From: Nephrocerus scutellatus
Taxonomy: Eukaryota > Arthropoda > Insecta > Diptera > Pipunculidae
NCBI GenBank assembly: GCA_947095585.1
Contig: OX352763.1
Coordinates: 41,652,010-41,716,009, forward strand
Length of the DNA: 64,000 nucleotides
Direction of reading: 5' to 3'
Each line of letters opens with the position of its first letter. Positions within the stretch are counted from its first letter, which is position 1. A program made the position numbers and the translations under genes. Below, piece after piece: positions 1 to 12,079 of the stretch. The notes beneath the pieces are model-generated. The model worked only from the letters and a program-made list of their open reading frames with translations. It did no database searches and was not told where the DNA came from.

Positions 1-289
1 GTCGGTTTTAGGAATTTAAAAAAATATATAAAGTTTGACATTAAAAATTTAATTTTGTTTTCAAAAAGACCAACGGTGACCTTTTAGCTAGAAGCGTTCA
101 AGAGTTACTGGGTGTGAAGTGATGTAAGGTCAGAAGTACGTCTCATCGCATTAAAACGCTACGTACATCGCAGGGGGTGAAAATAGTCCCCCTCTCCCAT
201 ACGATTTTTTTCACGAAATTAACCAAGGAATCACCCCTTTAAGTATTTGCCACCTTAACGGATACACCCTGTATATTAACGCCTTCTTA

Positions 290-660
290 GTGTAGTTGTA
301 TAACACGTTCCACCCATATTCTCCATTAAGAATGCTCAGTGTTCTCTCCTCGTCCAGCTCAGTTGCCCCGAATCTGTCTCGTCCAATTGATAACAGAAGC
401 GCGTAAAATTTGGATATTAAGGTTGTACCCTGATCCTCCGTTGTTAAACTAAGACTAAAACCTCATTCATTCGCTAAACTCTCCCAATATTGATACTTCT
501 TCTTCTTGAAATTATGTGGTTGAGCACCAGCTTAGGTAGCATACCTTGGTCCATCGCAGTAACTTTATCTATATAATCAAAGTGCAGACGCAGAGCATCC
601 AGGAAAAGAGGGGGTACTCCAGTCTCCAAGTGCAACATATAATTAGGAGTGCATAATTTT
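290..660 (-). pseudogene. LINE-like C-terminal remnant
   Basis: Minus strand from about 650 to 476 reads open for roughly 55 codons, starting TPNYMLHLETGVPPLFLDAL and later containing KVTAMDQGMLPKLVLN, then a stop and frame-shifted traces down to about 290. The style (a conserved 'E-G-x-P' segment then 'LPK') recalls regions after the RT domain of some insect LINEs. The family is unresolved, and no RT motif is visible before the window edge. Confidence 0.4.
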
Positions 661-1573
661 TATATGCTATCGCAGCGCCACTCTAATTTTCGACTTCAGC
701 CCCATCTGCCGGGTCAAAATAAATATTTTATCTAAGCGAAAAACGAACATGTGGTGTGTATATGAACCTTTCGGAAATATATCGAGTCCAGCGTCACCTA
801 CTCAGCGTAACATTCATACAAACAAACAACAGCAATTATATTATACGGCGATTGTTATTACGCCTTCTCAACAAAAGTATGGATCACATACGAATAAAGT
901 TTCCTGAAACTGTATAACAAACGCGCTAGAAAACTATGGATCACTCTATGTGCATGTCGCAAGTCGGGCAAAGGCTGACACTTAAGGCAGACCTCAGTAG
1001 TCGTATGTATGCGATTTAACACCTCGTTATGCGCTTGGATCTTTCAATAACTTTTAATAACGTTCAAATTCACTGACTTTTTGCAGACTGGTTAGGTGGC
1101 AAAGGCTGCTTCGACATGCTTAGACTGTCGTTGTGACTGGCTATTGTTATACCACCGAATCTTATTCCTTTCCCTTTTTTAAAGAAATAATTTGGAGCTT
1201 TGTATGAAGCATGAACAACTGTCTGGCACGTTATTCTTTTCAAGTTCTCAGACTATGACCATTCTGTATTTACCCAAATGTTTGATTTTTCTGCTTGGTA
1301 ATGCCAGACAGGAGCAGCTTATATACAGTAGTCATTAAATTCCAGATCCAGCCATTCCTCATGGTAGACTGTCTTGTCTACACGGCCGTTATGGGTTTGC
1401 GCGTGGCAACGTCTGCCCGGATGAAAGAAAAGAAATAAAATAAAAATCATTTTTTACAATGCACTGTTTTATTATTTTATTTAATTTTTAAGTGTATACA
1501 TTTAACTTAGATAGATAGTTTGGTTTTATTCATTAGGTCATTTTTTATTTTTTTATTTTTTTAATTAATACCC
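661..1573. other. No gene seen
   Basis: Unique-looking AT-rich sequence. I found no frame, RNA or repeat that I can support. Confidence 0.5.
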
Positions 1574-2465
1574 CAATGCCATATGGCAGACACTGCGATC
1601 TGAAAGATCTATTGTATCTTAGGGTTTCGGTACTCTAAGAGACGTACCACCTCCCTAATAAACAGTAGTACATCCTTAGTAGCAGCATCGCTCAACTCCG
1701 TTGTCGAGAACATTTCCTTGTGAAAGATGCGTCGCCTTAACCAAAGTAATGCTGGGCATTCACAGAGAATGTGCTCGGATGACTCCTCAACTTCTGAGCA
1801 GAACCTAAATTCTGTCCTACATTCGCAAGCCACAATGACCTGTTAGAAAACTCACCAGTTTTCTAATGCTATCCCTATTAAAATTAAGGATTTACTTGTA
1901 GGAAAAGGGCCTGATTAATTGTTTGGATTGCCTAAGCCCCGGGACGCTTTCCCAGTGGTCCATACGAAGTTTGTTTTCCCAACCATTTATCAGTGCTGTG
2001 GGGGGTTCACCATTTATCACGGTAGGGTTCAGGTCCTATGAACACAAATTCCGAGCCAACCCCTAGCCTGCAATTCCCTGATGAGCAGGGTACCAACCGT
2101 GTTTGACTTTGTTGTGTCTGGCTAGATGTTGCAGTGCATCGTTACAGTTTTTGACTGATATTGAGTCCATTGACTTGGACGACAGCGCTTTAAGTGCTGC
2201 CTGGCTATCAGAAAAGATATATATTCTATTATCGCACGATAAACTCTACCTTCCTTGCTCTTTATGTAATATACTATTACTTGTCGGCTTCCCATCAAAT
2301 TGTTGTAGCAGCCTAAATTAAGTGTTAAACACATTTGACTGATCCAACCATCTTTGAGTGAGTGAGTGCAGTGTTATGTGATAGTGGCGGGTAACTTTTC
2401 TTAAACCTTTGATTCCCTGAATTGCTTGATACGGCGTGGTGATGTTCTCATAGCTTTTACATTCT
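1574..2465 (-). mobile_element. RNase H-bearing (I-superclade) LINE, 3' end, decayed
   Basis: On the minus strand about 2460-2336 contains a degenerate AMRTSP motif. About 2222-2060 reads IYIFSDSQAALKALSS (RNase H core, DSQAALKAL), then a W-Y-P-A-H-x-G-I-A-G box. About 1900 gives a SIRKLVSFLTGHCGLR segment, and 1833-1609 a CRTEFRFCSEVEESSEHILC zinc-finger-like tail. This order (RNase H, 'LTGH', CCHC) is typical of I/Loa-type LINEs. Stops and frameshifts break it. Its 3' end, with TGCCATATGGCAGACACTGC, matches the end of the + strand copy at 12.1-13.1 kb. Confidence 0.8.
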
Positions 2466-2559
2466 TAATATCTATTTATTAGCTTTTTCTTTTTAAATTT
2501 ATTTTAAAATATTAAAAAAATAAAAAATTCTAATAAATATACATTGCTCCTTAAAGGAG

Positions 2560-4060
2560 CATAGATCGGAAACGACCTCCTTCCAGCGCCGTCTGTCTCA
2601 CGCCATACGTCTACTGTACGCGATTCTCGCTCTATTGATCTGCGCCACGTGTTCACTGGGCGTCCCGGGTTTCGTCTTCCTTGGGCGTTCCATTCAAAGG
2701 CCATTTTTGTAATGTCATTGTCCGGTTTTGGCAGGGTGTGCCCCACCCATTGCCATTTCCTTCGCTTAATTTCAATATGGATTGGCTCCTTATATTTATC
2801 AGGGCAAATAGATCCGAGTTTAAGATCGTGTTTGGCCGAAAGATGCCACAGATTCGCCGCAGACACTTGTTGATAAATACCTGTAACTGTGTGTTACTTT
2901 CCAAGTCTCGCAACCATATAAGAGGACCGATTTAACACTGGAGTTGAAGAAATTAAGCTTGGTGCTCCTGGAGATGGGAGTAGTAAGCAGAGCGCGCCTT
3001 GTTTATGCGGGCTGTCACGTCTGATTCGGACCCGCCATTCTTAGTAATAAGTCTTCCTTAGTAGCTAAATTTCTCCACGTCTTCAATGACTGTCGTTGCA
3101 TCGTTGGTGGTTATAGATAATTCGCGGTTATCGGTCGTTCCGATTCGCAACAACTTCGTCTTTGAGTAGTTAAGCTTACGCGTTATATCGTCCAATCTGT
3201 GAGTCATCATGCTGATGTCGCCAGCGTAGTCGAGATCGTTAAGCCTTTCGTTCAAGCGCCATTGAATACCATTTGGTGCATCGATGTTGGTTTGCGGCAT
3301 AACTTGATTCTGGATCACCAAAAAAAGTATAGGTGAGAGGACACATTCTTGCTTAACTCCTTTGGAGATGGTGAAATTGGCGCTGTTCTTGCCCTTATAT
3401 CGAACGCTGCAAGCGGCATCTCTATATAATTCACGGATAAGGTTTACGATTGTGTCCAGAATTCCGAGATTTAGCAATGCTGTCCAAATAGCTTTTCTGG
3501 ATATTTTATCGAAAGCTCGGTCAAAATCGACAAAGAGGATGTACAAAGGTGAATTCCATTCAACTGACTGATCGATGATAATTCGCAGTGTATTAATGTG
3601 GTCTATGCATGATCTGTTCTTCCTAAAACCCGCTTGCTCTCGTTTCAAAAGTGTGTCAACAAACGGTAAAATACGATTAAGAATAATAAATGCTACAATT
3701 TTTTCTATTCCATTGAACAGCGTTATGCCTCTCCAATTTTTACACTCGCTGAGATCACCCTTCTTGGGTATTGTAATGATGACTCTTTCCACGAGCTAGA
3801 GATTTTGCATGTTGTCCACGCATCACGTATAATCGGCTCAAGCACAGGTACAATAACAGGTATGCTGAATTTAAAAAGCTTGGCGGCCAGGTTATCCGGA
3901 TTGGATTTTAACATATCTTTTGAAGCTAGACGACTATAGCATCGATATTTAACCCTTCTATCAATCAAAGCCAGCAGCTCATTAGACATCAGTGTAGAAG
4001 CATCACAGCCAATTTGTCTGCCTATGATAGCTCGTAACACTATTTTGGTCATAAAATTGG
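2560..4060 (-). mobile_element. LINE reverse transcriptase, 5'-truncated and broken
   Basis: The minus strand runs from about 4052: an entry segment (NLAAKLFKFSIPVIVPVLEP), then KKGDLSECKNWRGITL, AGFRKNRSCIDHINTLRIII, and FVDFDRAFDKISRKAIW (the RT palm with its first Asp). Next come VKQECVLSPILF (box B, normally RQGC) and DLDYAGDISMM, where the catalytic YADD has become YAGD, removing a metal-binding Asp. After a frame change, 2913-2590 holds the C-terminal FINKCLRRICGI and HIEIKRRKWQWVGHTL / RRNPGRP segments. No EN domain is present. The same family as 59.5-61.1 kb. Dead copy. Confidence 0.9.
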
Positions 4061-5924
4061 GACCCTTTTCGCAGCCGTCCGGTGGGTAAATTAACCAAAG
4101 TAAAACTCAATCACAATTTAACGGAACAAGACGTCGTAGTAACGCATAGTCAAATATAGCATAAAAAAGTCCAAATTAACCCTCTAAGTACTCGTATAAA
4201 TAAATAAACGTTTCACAGAATCACAGATGAGTACTTCTTGTGACGGGGAAGAAAACTCAAAGGGCAATCATTACCATTCACCGCTGTGACTACTGCAAAC
4301 ATTATAAAACCGTCGTAAATTTCGCAATATGTCGCATATTTTGAAACAATTTCTAGTAACGAACTTCCGGCTGATCGCGTGAGCTTTGGTAGTTTTGCAC
4401 TTTACAACTCTGGGTGTATATGGAAAACTGTGAACGAATGGACGGACATGACTGCTGGTCGGCCAGATTAATAATAATTGCCGGGTTGGTAGCCCTGCTA
4501 GTTAGCTAATTAATCCGCTAAATGCAAACAGCGGTAAGTGGACACGACGACCATGAAAATTTTGATTATTGATTGCGGCTAATACGTACAGTTAAGGCAC
4601 GAACTCATGCAAAACAATAAGAAATATACTGTGGTGGTCAATGGCACTTAAGTCCCAGGTTTTTGTGCAAATATTGAATTGTTTTAAAAACGAATTATAT
4701 TTAAACATTTGCCTCCAAACAGGTGATGGAGGAGGAGTAGTGACGAGGCCTTGCAATGGTCCTGCGGTATGAGCTCTTCACAGTGGACTAAAAAATGTGT
4801 CGCCTGTGTGTGCCAATCTAATTTCCATGGTTTCTCGTTCTTCTTCTCTTGCCTGGCCACTTAGGTCTTAGGTCGTCGTTCACATTCACCTGTTAGTAAT
4901 TTATCATAATTCTATGTTTTTAAAAGGAAATCAGAGACCGTTTAAACCAAAACGTGCACACACATGTCGCACAAGAGCAATTGTAAAACAATTCGCGGTG
5001 CTGGCCTCGACCCCACAAAATCACAAAACAGCGCAAAAGACGAAGACAACAAAAAAACAATGCAAAATACCGTAAATGTAATTTAAAATAAAAATCTTGA
5101 AGCCCTACAATTATTAAGGGAAACCGCATTTTTATTTCCATTCAAAAAAAACCGAACGACAACGGTCGGTTGGCCATGCAAACAAACAACAAACACGGCG
5201 GAAAAAATTCATAACTATTCCACTTTGTTATGAATTTGAATATTTTCCTCACGTTTTACCCACCCGAACGGATGCCACAGTGAGTTGGTGTGTGCGGGTT
5301 GTTGGTCAGTCCAAGCCAATTGACCCTACGCGCCTATGCCATGGAAATTTTCGCTTTTGTTTAAAGGTTCTCCGATTGTTTTGGACGACATTGAATTTTT
5401 GCCTTCTCGAGTTTTTCTTGGTGCTATGCACAGAAAACAATTTACGTTTGCGACAAAACAAAGTGTACCGTTATTATGTATGGCTTTATCCACATTTAAT
5501 TGTTTTGTATTCTCCCTGTTGTGATTCCGTACAAGGTATGAGGGTAATTTTAATCAATATGAGATGATGAGATGTTGTATAGCGAAGCGGTGGTAGTCGA
5601 TGAACTATTTTCCAATGTAAGTCTTTTAAATTGAGTAGTTATTCTCATTTATTAATAAACCGCAACATTTACATTATATCAGGGAAAAAATCTTCCCTTC
5701 CACTACCGTCAAACTCTGTGTCTGTGTGCTCGTAAACTTCGCGACTTCAAGAAACTGCGAAGAAAGAAGTCTGGCACGGTCAAATCGGTAGATCGGTCAA
5801 GGTCAGATCGCCAAAACGAGAGATAAAGTGGTCGGACAACGATTGCTGTAGAATGTTCGGAGTGTGTGTGTGCGGAAATGCGCCTCGCCACCCATGACTA
5901 GTACAAAAATAGAAAGATAATAAA
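4061..5924. other. Unique sequence, no gene seen
   Basis: AT-rich, apparently unique DNA. Several short frames exist (for example 5280-5567) but none has recognisable motifs. It could be intergenic or upstream intronic DNA of Bx. Confidence 0.5.
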
Positions 5925-6705
5925 ACCAACCCATAAAAATTAAAATTTATCGTGTAAATTCTCTAATTGATACACAATTTGCAAAGTTTAAATAAAATCG
6001 GGTAGCATTTTAAAAATAAATTTTGTGAACAGATTACAAACTCTTGCGTTCGATCATTAAAAAAACGTCCCATATCCTGATCGCTCCAAATTTTTCAAAA
6101 AAGTGTTTCCTTCGGACTAATTTTTTAAAATTTCTTTGGAAGCCTCTCGGCCCTGGGTCCACTTCCAAATTTTTACAAAAAGCGTACATAGGATTATACA
6201 TGTGTGTATAAAATTTGAAGAAAATCGGGTACATTTTTGAAAATTTTAATGGGGACATCCGACATCGGGGTCCGATCACGCCAACATTTTCACAAAAAGT
6301 GTTGTCCATCGGAGATACACTCGCGTATAAAATCGCCCGACCCTGATGCCCGAGCGGCCCCAAATTTTAATAAAAAGTGTTGTCATGGGAGATACACATG
6401 TGTGCAAAGTTTCAATAAAATCGGGTTTTAGGAAGTGGCTAATAAATTTTTCACAAGATTTGGTGACAACAAAGTTGCGCACATGTGTATCTCCGATGAC
6501 AACACTTTCTGTAAAAATTTGGAACTGATCGGGCCTCAGGTGCTCCCATATAGAATTTTTCAAATCTAATACGATTTTATTAAAACTTTGCAGATATGTA
6601 TATCTCCGATTACAACACTTTGTAGAAAAATTTAGAAGTGATCTGGCCACAGGCGCTTTGCAAACATGAGTATCTTCAGTGACAACACTTCCTATAAAAA
6701 TTTGG
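5925..6705. repeat. Long-TIR family copy, rearranged
   Basis: Begins with CCATAAAAATTAAAATTTAT then GTAAATTCTCTAAT (the inverse of an end seen at 51.4 kb). It continues with several units of the family's internal repeat: a core like GTGTTGTCCATCGGAGATAC, then an ACACATGTGTATAAAATTTG-like part, AATCGGGT, and a GGGGCCCGATC-like part. Orientation switches around 6430-6470, as expected for an inverted-repeat element. Confidence 0.75.
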
Positions 6706-7215
6706 AAGGTCTTGATGTCGTTTTGATGGCTTTTTAAGGAGGTCTTGAGTGTAGTTTTGATGTGGTCTTGAGGAGGTTTTGGGATCGTCTTGAGTGGGTC
6801 TTGAAGGCGTCTAGAGGTTTCATGCGCCCCTGACTGGAGTCTTGAGGGGATTTTAAGGGGGTTTTATAGAGGGTCTTGAGGGCATCTTGAAAGGCTCTTC
6901 TGGTGGTATTGAGAGGGGTTTAAGTGGGGTATTCAGGAGGTTTTCAATAGTTTTTAAAGGGGAGCTTTTGTGGCGTCTTGAGGTTTCTGGAAAGGCTCTT
7001 GTGGTGGTCTTGAGAGGGTTTTAAGTGGGGTCTTGAGGGGGTTTTGAGATTAAGGGGGAGCTTTAGTGGCGTCTTGAGGTTTCTTTATGTGGTTTTAAGA
7101 CAGTCTTCAGAGAGTTTTGAGAGGGTGTTGGATCTAATATTGAAGGGGTCTTGAGGTTGTTCTGAGAGATTTCTTAGGTGTTTTTTTAAGGTTTGTCTTA
7201 AGAGGGTCTTTTGTA
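6706..7215. repeat. GT-rich minisatellite (GGTCTTGAGGGG-type)
   Basis: About 500 bp of degenerate 12-20 bp units with core GGTCTTGAGGGGGTTTTGAG. A higher-order unit of about 100 bp, starting GGCTCTTsTGGTGGT, is duplicated at about 6893 and 6994. Lies between two pieces of the long-TIR family. Confidence 0.8.
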
Positions 7216-7314
7216 TAAAATATTGTTATCAAAATTATTTTGCTTGATATTATAATGCTTATCTGTTATGACCAAACGTGTTAACATATAAATTTAAGGA
7301 AGTCCCAGCACTCA

Positions 7315-7375
7315 CATACGTTTTCCAAAATTAACCCGATTGTATTCAAACTTTGCACACATGTCTATTTCCAAT
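7315..7375. repeat. Long-TIR family scrap
   Basis: Short match (AAAATTAACCCGATTGTATT then CTTTGCACACATGT) to the internal repeat of the family described at 39.8 kb. Confidence 0.6.
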
Positions 7376-10300
7376 TAAGTAAAATCCGGTTAAGTGAAAT
7401 CAAAATGGATTTCACGGGCATCTCTAAGGTCTCATCACATGATACTGTCCGTTGTCGACATGTTCAGTTCTTATGTGAGTTTGACGTATTAGAGTTAAGT
7501 CCTTCGAATTTAATGATGGCTAACTAACTTCTCTGAACGCTTTGAAATCGACAGTGTCCTTTTGTGTTTTGCATTCGTTACTTGCCCAAGTCGTTCCAAT
7601 TTGTTGATCAAATTGACTACAGTTGAGGGAGAAAGCGCTTAATGATGATGACCGAGTTCAGCGACCGCTTTTAACGCAAAATATTCTCTATTTTTTAGTG
7701 ACTTTACGGATTTTTATTTTTTAAATATTTTACATTGATGATTTATGAACTGCATTCAGCTGATCCGATTCTTAAAAAACCAAGCCTATCGATCCGAAGC
7801 AATCTTATGAATGTGACATTCATTTTCCTCGAGCATTAAGGAGATCGCAATCCTTAAAGTCTCAATAATTTTGTATGCCACTGCAACACGTGAGTTTTCG
7901 AAGATAAATTAGATCCTTTGAAACTCACGGTCCGCAAAATTTTTAATGCAACTCAGGATAAATAAATAAAGAAATTAACTAAAAATAAACTTGACCACCA
8001 CTAACATACTACTGTTACTCACAACGACACTCAAACAACCAAAAAATTAAAAAATTGTCTCCACAATAATAGGTACTTTAAAACTTAAATTGCGCCTGGC
8101 AACCCGACACGCTCATTGAGAGATTACCCCTGCATCGCATTTTGAATTCAGAATTAGAAATCTGTAAATCCTACTGCAAGGATACCAGGACACCGACATT
8201 AGATACGCTACAATCACATCAAACGAAATGCGGCAGAATCAAATAATTTAGCGGAAAATACAACAAATCCTGGAGATGTGTGATAGTCCTGATGAAATAA
8301 CACATTTCCATCTGTGTATTTGGTGAATGGGGCCACCCCCTGCCAAACACAATTTCGCTCTATTTCCTTCCCTCGATGCCTGCTCTGAGGGATACCTACA
8401 ACCGAATGCAAAACATAACATTGTGGCCGCTGACTGGCTCAAAAATGTGGCGTTGGAATTTGCATCAAGCGACGAGTTAAAGAGGATAACCGAATGAGCA
8501 AGGGAATGCATGAGCCCGCAAATCGATCCGATGGGGAGGAACACAATTTGGTTGCCATACGTGAAATTACGATGAGTAGTCATGCTCGTGCTCCTAGCCG
8601 CCAGCAAAGCAGGATAATTTCCACAGCACAACTAAATTTCGAGCAAAGTGAAAATTCTAGCGTTTAAGCGCGTATTTACTGTTAGGTATTCACATCATTT
8701 TGCCATAGTACGCCGCGCCGGAAGGACACAAATGCGGTGTTGCTCGTCTTTATTTGGTGCGGTTTTTGTGTGCTCGACGCTGATGGGCGCTTCGCTGACG
8801 GAGGCAACCATATCGAGCGTATTTAATGACACTAATTAGTGGCGAGTTTCAGATGACAAACGCATGGCCGAGCAGTGGCATCGGGAAGGCGGTGGTCGTG
8901 GTGTCGTATTTTCAAAAATTAAATTATTTTACACGGCGACGGGTGCCTGCAGCTCGAAATCACAGATTGCAATTGCAGTCTCCGGAAAAATGCTGCTGCT
9001 GCTGAATACGAGTAGGCTCTGCTGTTGACATAGTTGCCATATCCTAGTGGTTATGTGCATGTGTTGCATGTGTGTTTGTGTGATTGTGAACTGTTATAAA
9101 ATCAGCAATCCGCTTTAACACGCGGCAAGTGTGTTCGATGAGTATGTCTGAAGTCGGAGGTGGAGCCGTTTCCAGATCCGAACCTGAAGTGTGTTTAGCA
9201 AGAGCCTCCGCGAGGCGATAAACACTGTTACAGCAACGTCAGAATGCAGGACACGGACTCCGTCGACTATGGCGATGACCTCATCGGCCATTTAACACGA
9301 TCCTGACAGGCTGTTGAACACTTTTCGTGTTTGCATTAAATGCACCCGGCAATCATGCATTGTTGTGGGCACACGAGGATGGCAAGTGGGGTAAATGCAC
9401 TTCACTGCATTGCATAGAACCAACTGCTCGTCCCTCTCCCCTCCACCTTACTGCACAACCCACCAACAACGACGGTCACGTATAATTTTAATGACGGGCG
9501 ATAATTGGTAATTAATTTATTTTGCATGTTGGTAGGGTAACGATGAATTTACTACGAATGAAGTCAATTGCGACTCACCCCAGGCTGATTTGGCCTTACG
9601 AGTATTTTATAATTTTTCCATTTTTGGAGCTACCAATGGGCCAACTGCTCCCGTTGCACTCAATACGTGTGCAGCTTGGCCGACCTTTACGTGTCGCCGC
9701 TGTAGCATCCATCGATGGATATTTTATTTACTAACGCATTATGGAATTAATTACATTTCGCGCGAACTGCCTAGTGGCAACTTATGCCAGCCAGCCAGCC
9801 AGCCAGCCGCAGCAGCAGCAAAGAACGTGACTCGTCTACCAATGGGATAAATTTCTTGTGCACTTCCGAAACGTACGAGTAATGTTGTTCCCATATGCGT
9901 GGGGGTCCATTAAAAGCGCAATTGAAATTGGAAAATCACGTCTCACGTGACGTGTGAGGTGAAGTGTGAATGTTGTCGTTTATCATCCGCTGTCTTCAAT
10001 GCTGCTCGGTTTTAATATAACTCAAGTGAATGCTTGAGTTCTACTTCTTTCTACCTTCGATTTTTGTTGAAGAATACTTTCTAATATTATGAGTACTAAT
10101 TCTAATATTGCGGGTTACTTACCACTAACGAGTATATCGTGCAAGATGCGTTCGATTAATACGATCAGCTGCGCACTTATTTTAAATTGATGCAGATTCA
10201 AAATATTTTGATATAATAAGCTTTAAAGTAATGCTTAGGTTAAGCCTTTTTTGCAATTTTGACAATGCAATATAGTCCAAAACTTTAATGTATTGAACTT

Positions 10301-10419
10301 TATTACATGTGATCGGTTTAACCTTAATATGTGCTATCTGTGCTTTAATATGTGCTATCTGTGAGATTCGTTCAACACGTATGTGCGATGCTTTTCCAAG
10401 CTTTTTTTCCATCACTACA
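7376..10419. other. Unique sequence, no gene seen
   Basis: The 8.2-9.9 kb part is less AT-rich than its surroundings, with CTG/CAG and CAGC simple repeats. Frames here (for example the minus frame at 8248-8631) lack any family motif. Possible regulatory DNA, not provable by eye. Confidence 0.45.
9786..9822. repeat. CAGC then CAG microsatellite
   Basis: Five to six CCAG/CAGC units run into CAGCAGCAGCA. Confidence 0.85.
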
Positions 10420-10490
10420 ATCTGCAGGCATTAAAAGCTCAAGCTCACAGGCATCTCCTCGTTTCCTCTTCCTAAACCTTAACGCCAATT
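10420..10490 (+). mobile_element. CR1/Jockey-like LINE 3' end scrap
   Basis: CACAGGCATCTCCTCGTTTC and CTAAACCTTAACGCC match the shared 3' coding end (HRHLLSxPxPxFLxP) of the LINE copies at 23.7, 27.5, 56.4 and 62.7 kb. Directly followed by a TIR-family scrap. Confidence 0.45.
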
Positions 10491-10632
10491 TCTTGTAAAT
10501 TCTCTAATCGGAGACACGGAGACAATCAGGTTAATTTTTAAAATAATTTGTATGGGAGCCCCCGAACCCGGGGCCCATTTCTACAAAAAGTGTTGTCCTT
10601 CGGAGGAACACATGCGTATAAAATTCGAAGTA
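10491..10632. repeat. Long-TIR family copy, short
   Basis: Starts TTGTAAATTCTCTAATCGGA and contains TTTGTATGGGAGCCCCCG and AAAAAGTGTTGTCCTTCGGA, all hallmark pieces of the family. Confidence 0.7.
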
Positions 10633-10739
10633 TAAAAAGTAGAAAACAAAATATGAGGTAGATCTGGAGCAACTAGATTTGTTATAAAATAAATGAAAAA
10701 TGCTGGAATGTTTTTAACGGAAATCTGGAATATTGAAGG

Positions 10740-11385
10740 CTTAAAAAATCCCATAAACTAAAGGAACCACGCTTGGCATTTGAGGCTTATGACAAGATTA
10801 AAAGAACGTCCGAAGATAGGAACATCGAATTTTGTTATACGTTATGTTATGTACGTTCGCGATCAGATGGTGGTTGTGTGATCAATCTCATCCGTTTATG
10901 TTTAAAGAAATATTCATTGATAAAGATGGACCGGATTTCTTTTACATTTACTTTTAAACTGCCCCTATAGCAGAGAAAGGGCGTAATGGCACCATCGAGT
11001 GGTACAAACCTAAAAAATGACTGGGAATAGCTGCAAAGCGGTGTTAGAGTCAGCTTTTCCGAAAATCCACGATCTATTTGGAACCCATTAATGGATATTT
11101 CAACACTACAACGCTTCTATACACCTCGCTGGTTTGTTGCCAGTGAAAAATTTGAACTTGTACAATGGCCACCATACTGGTTAACATGGTGGCCAACAAG
11201 TACAAGTTCACCTTAACATTATAGAAAATGTCTGGGGCTGGCTGACACGAAAAGTGAACGAAGGTGTAAAACATTACTATGACAAGGAAGCGCTGATCGA
11301 TGCCGTTAAACTTGCCTGTAATGAGATCTCCAAGAAAAGTGGTTCTATTCATTATTAAAAATTATATCTGGAGTATGAAATTAGA
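10740..11385 (+). mobile_element. Tc1-like transposase remnant
   Basis: Plus-strand pieces in shifting frames resemble the DDE part of Tc1-like transposases: a LDGPDFFYIYF-like segment (about 10925), then 'NGTIEW' (about 10985). About 11090-11150 carries scraps equivalent to the 'QDNA-H' region. About 11205-11350 reads LNIIENVWGWLTRKVNEG then YYDKEALIDAVKLACNEIS, the conserved C-terminal block that follows the last catalytic acid. Many frameshifts. No terminal inverted repeats recognised. Confidence 0.8.
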
Positions 11386-11747
11386 CTCAAAAATCAATTT
11401 TCATAAAAAAAACCAAAAACAGATTTTTTTTCGTTCATTTGTAAGGTTCCTCAAGTCTTATTAACGGATTTAAATGCACGCCATATTGACTCATTTGGCA
11501 AAAAGGTCTCTAATGTACCGTTTTTTAGAACTTGATTTTTTATTAACCACAATCTACTCTAACCTTCCCTATCAATTGTTTTTTATTTCCTGATATATAC
11601 CTGGAGAAATATAAATTTTATCTTCCAAAATGATGTGCTTATAATCTAGTGAACCACAGTGTAAGCTGTAAGAGCTTTCAAGACGTTATTTGTTAAATGT
11701 TGCTAGTTTATTAGCGTCACCCAGAGACTTGACTTAGACTGACACGA

Positions 11748-11808
11748 AATAATAAATAATAATAATATTCGGCGCGACAGACCATTGCGGTCCAAGGCCT
11801 AGCTTCTC
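11748..11808 (-). mobile_element. SINE 3' tail, 5'-truncated
   Basis: Minus strand reads GAGAAGCTAGGCCTTGGACC, then GGTCTGTCGCGCCGAATATT and an ATT tail, the same 3' end as the SINEs at 17.0 and 50.4 kb. Confidence 0.75.
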
Positions 11809-12079
11809 AGTACTGCCTGCAAAAGAAATACCTAACTGAAAAGTGTGATTTGAAACCAGGGGGTTCTTAGGGGCTTATTGGCAGTCCATTTCTTAAAGTC
11901 AACCTATCCCCAAACTGTGACTGCAATCTGCCAATGTTTTCGGTCAAATTTGAAATGACAGGCAACATCCTTTTGTGTGATCAAACATTTCCAGTTAAGT
12001 TTAAAAAAACATTGATAAAGTTCCGGTAACATAATCCATTGAATAAGAATGGTGCAGCAGAGTAGGACTGTCCATCAAT

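Noticed and set aside
8248..8631. Minus-strand frame of 127 codons
   Set aside because: No recognisable domain and no supporting signals; a second frame overlaps it.
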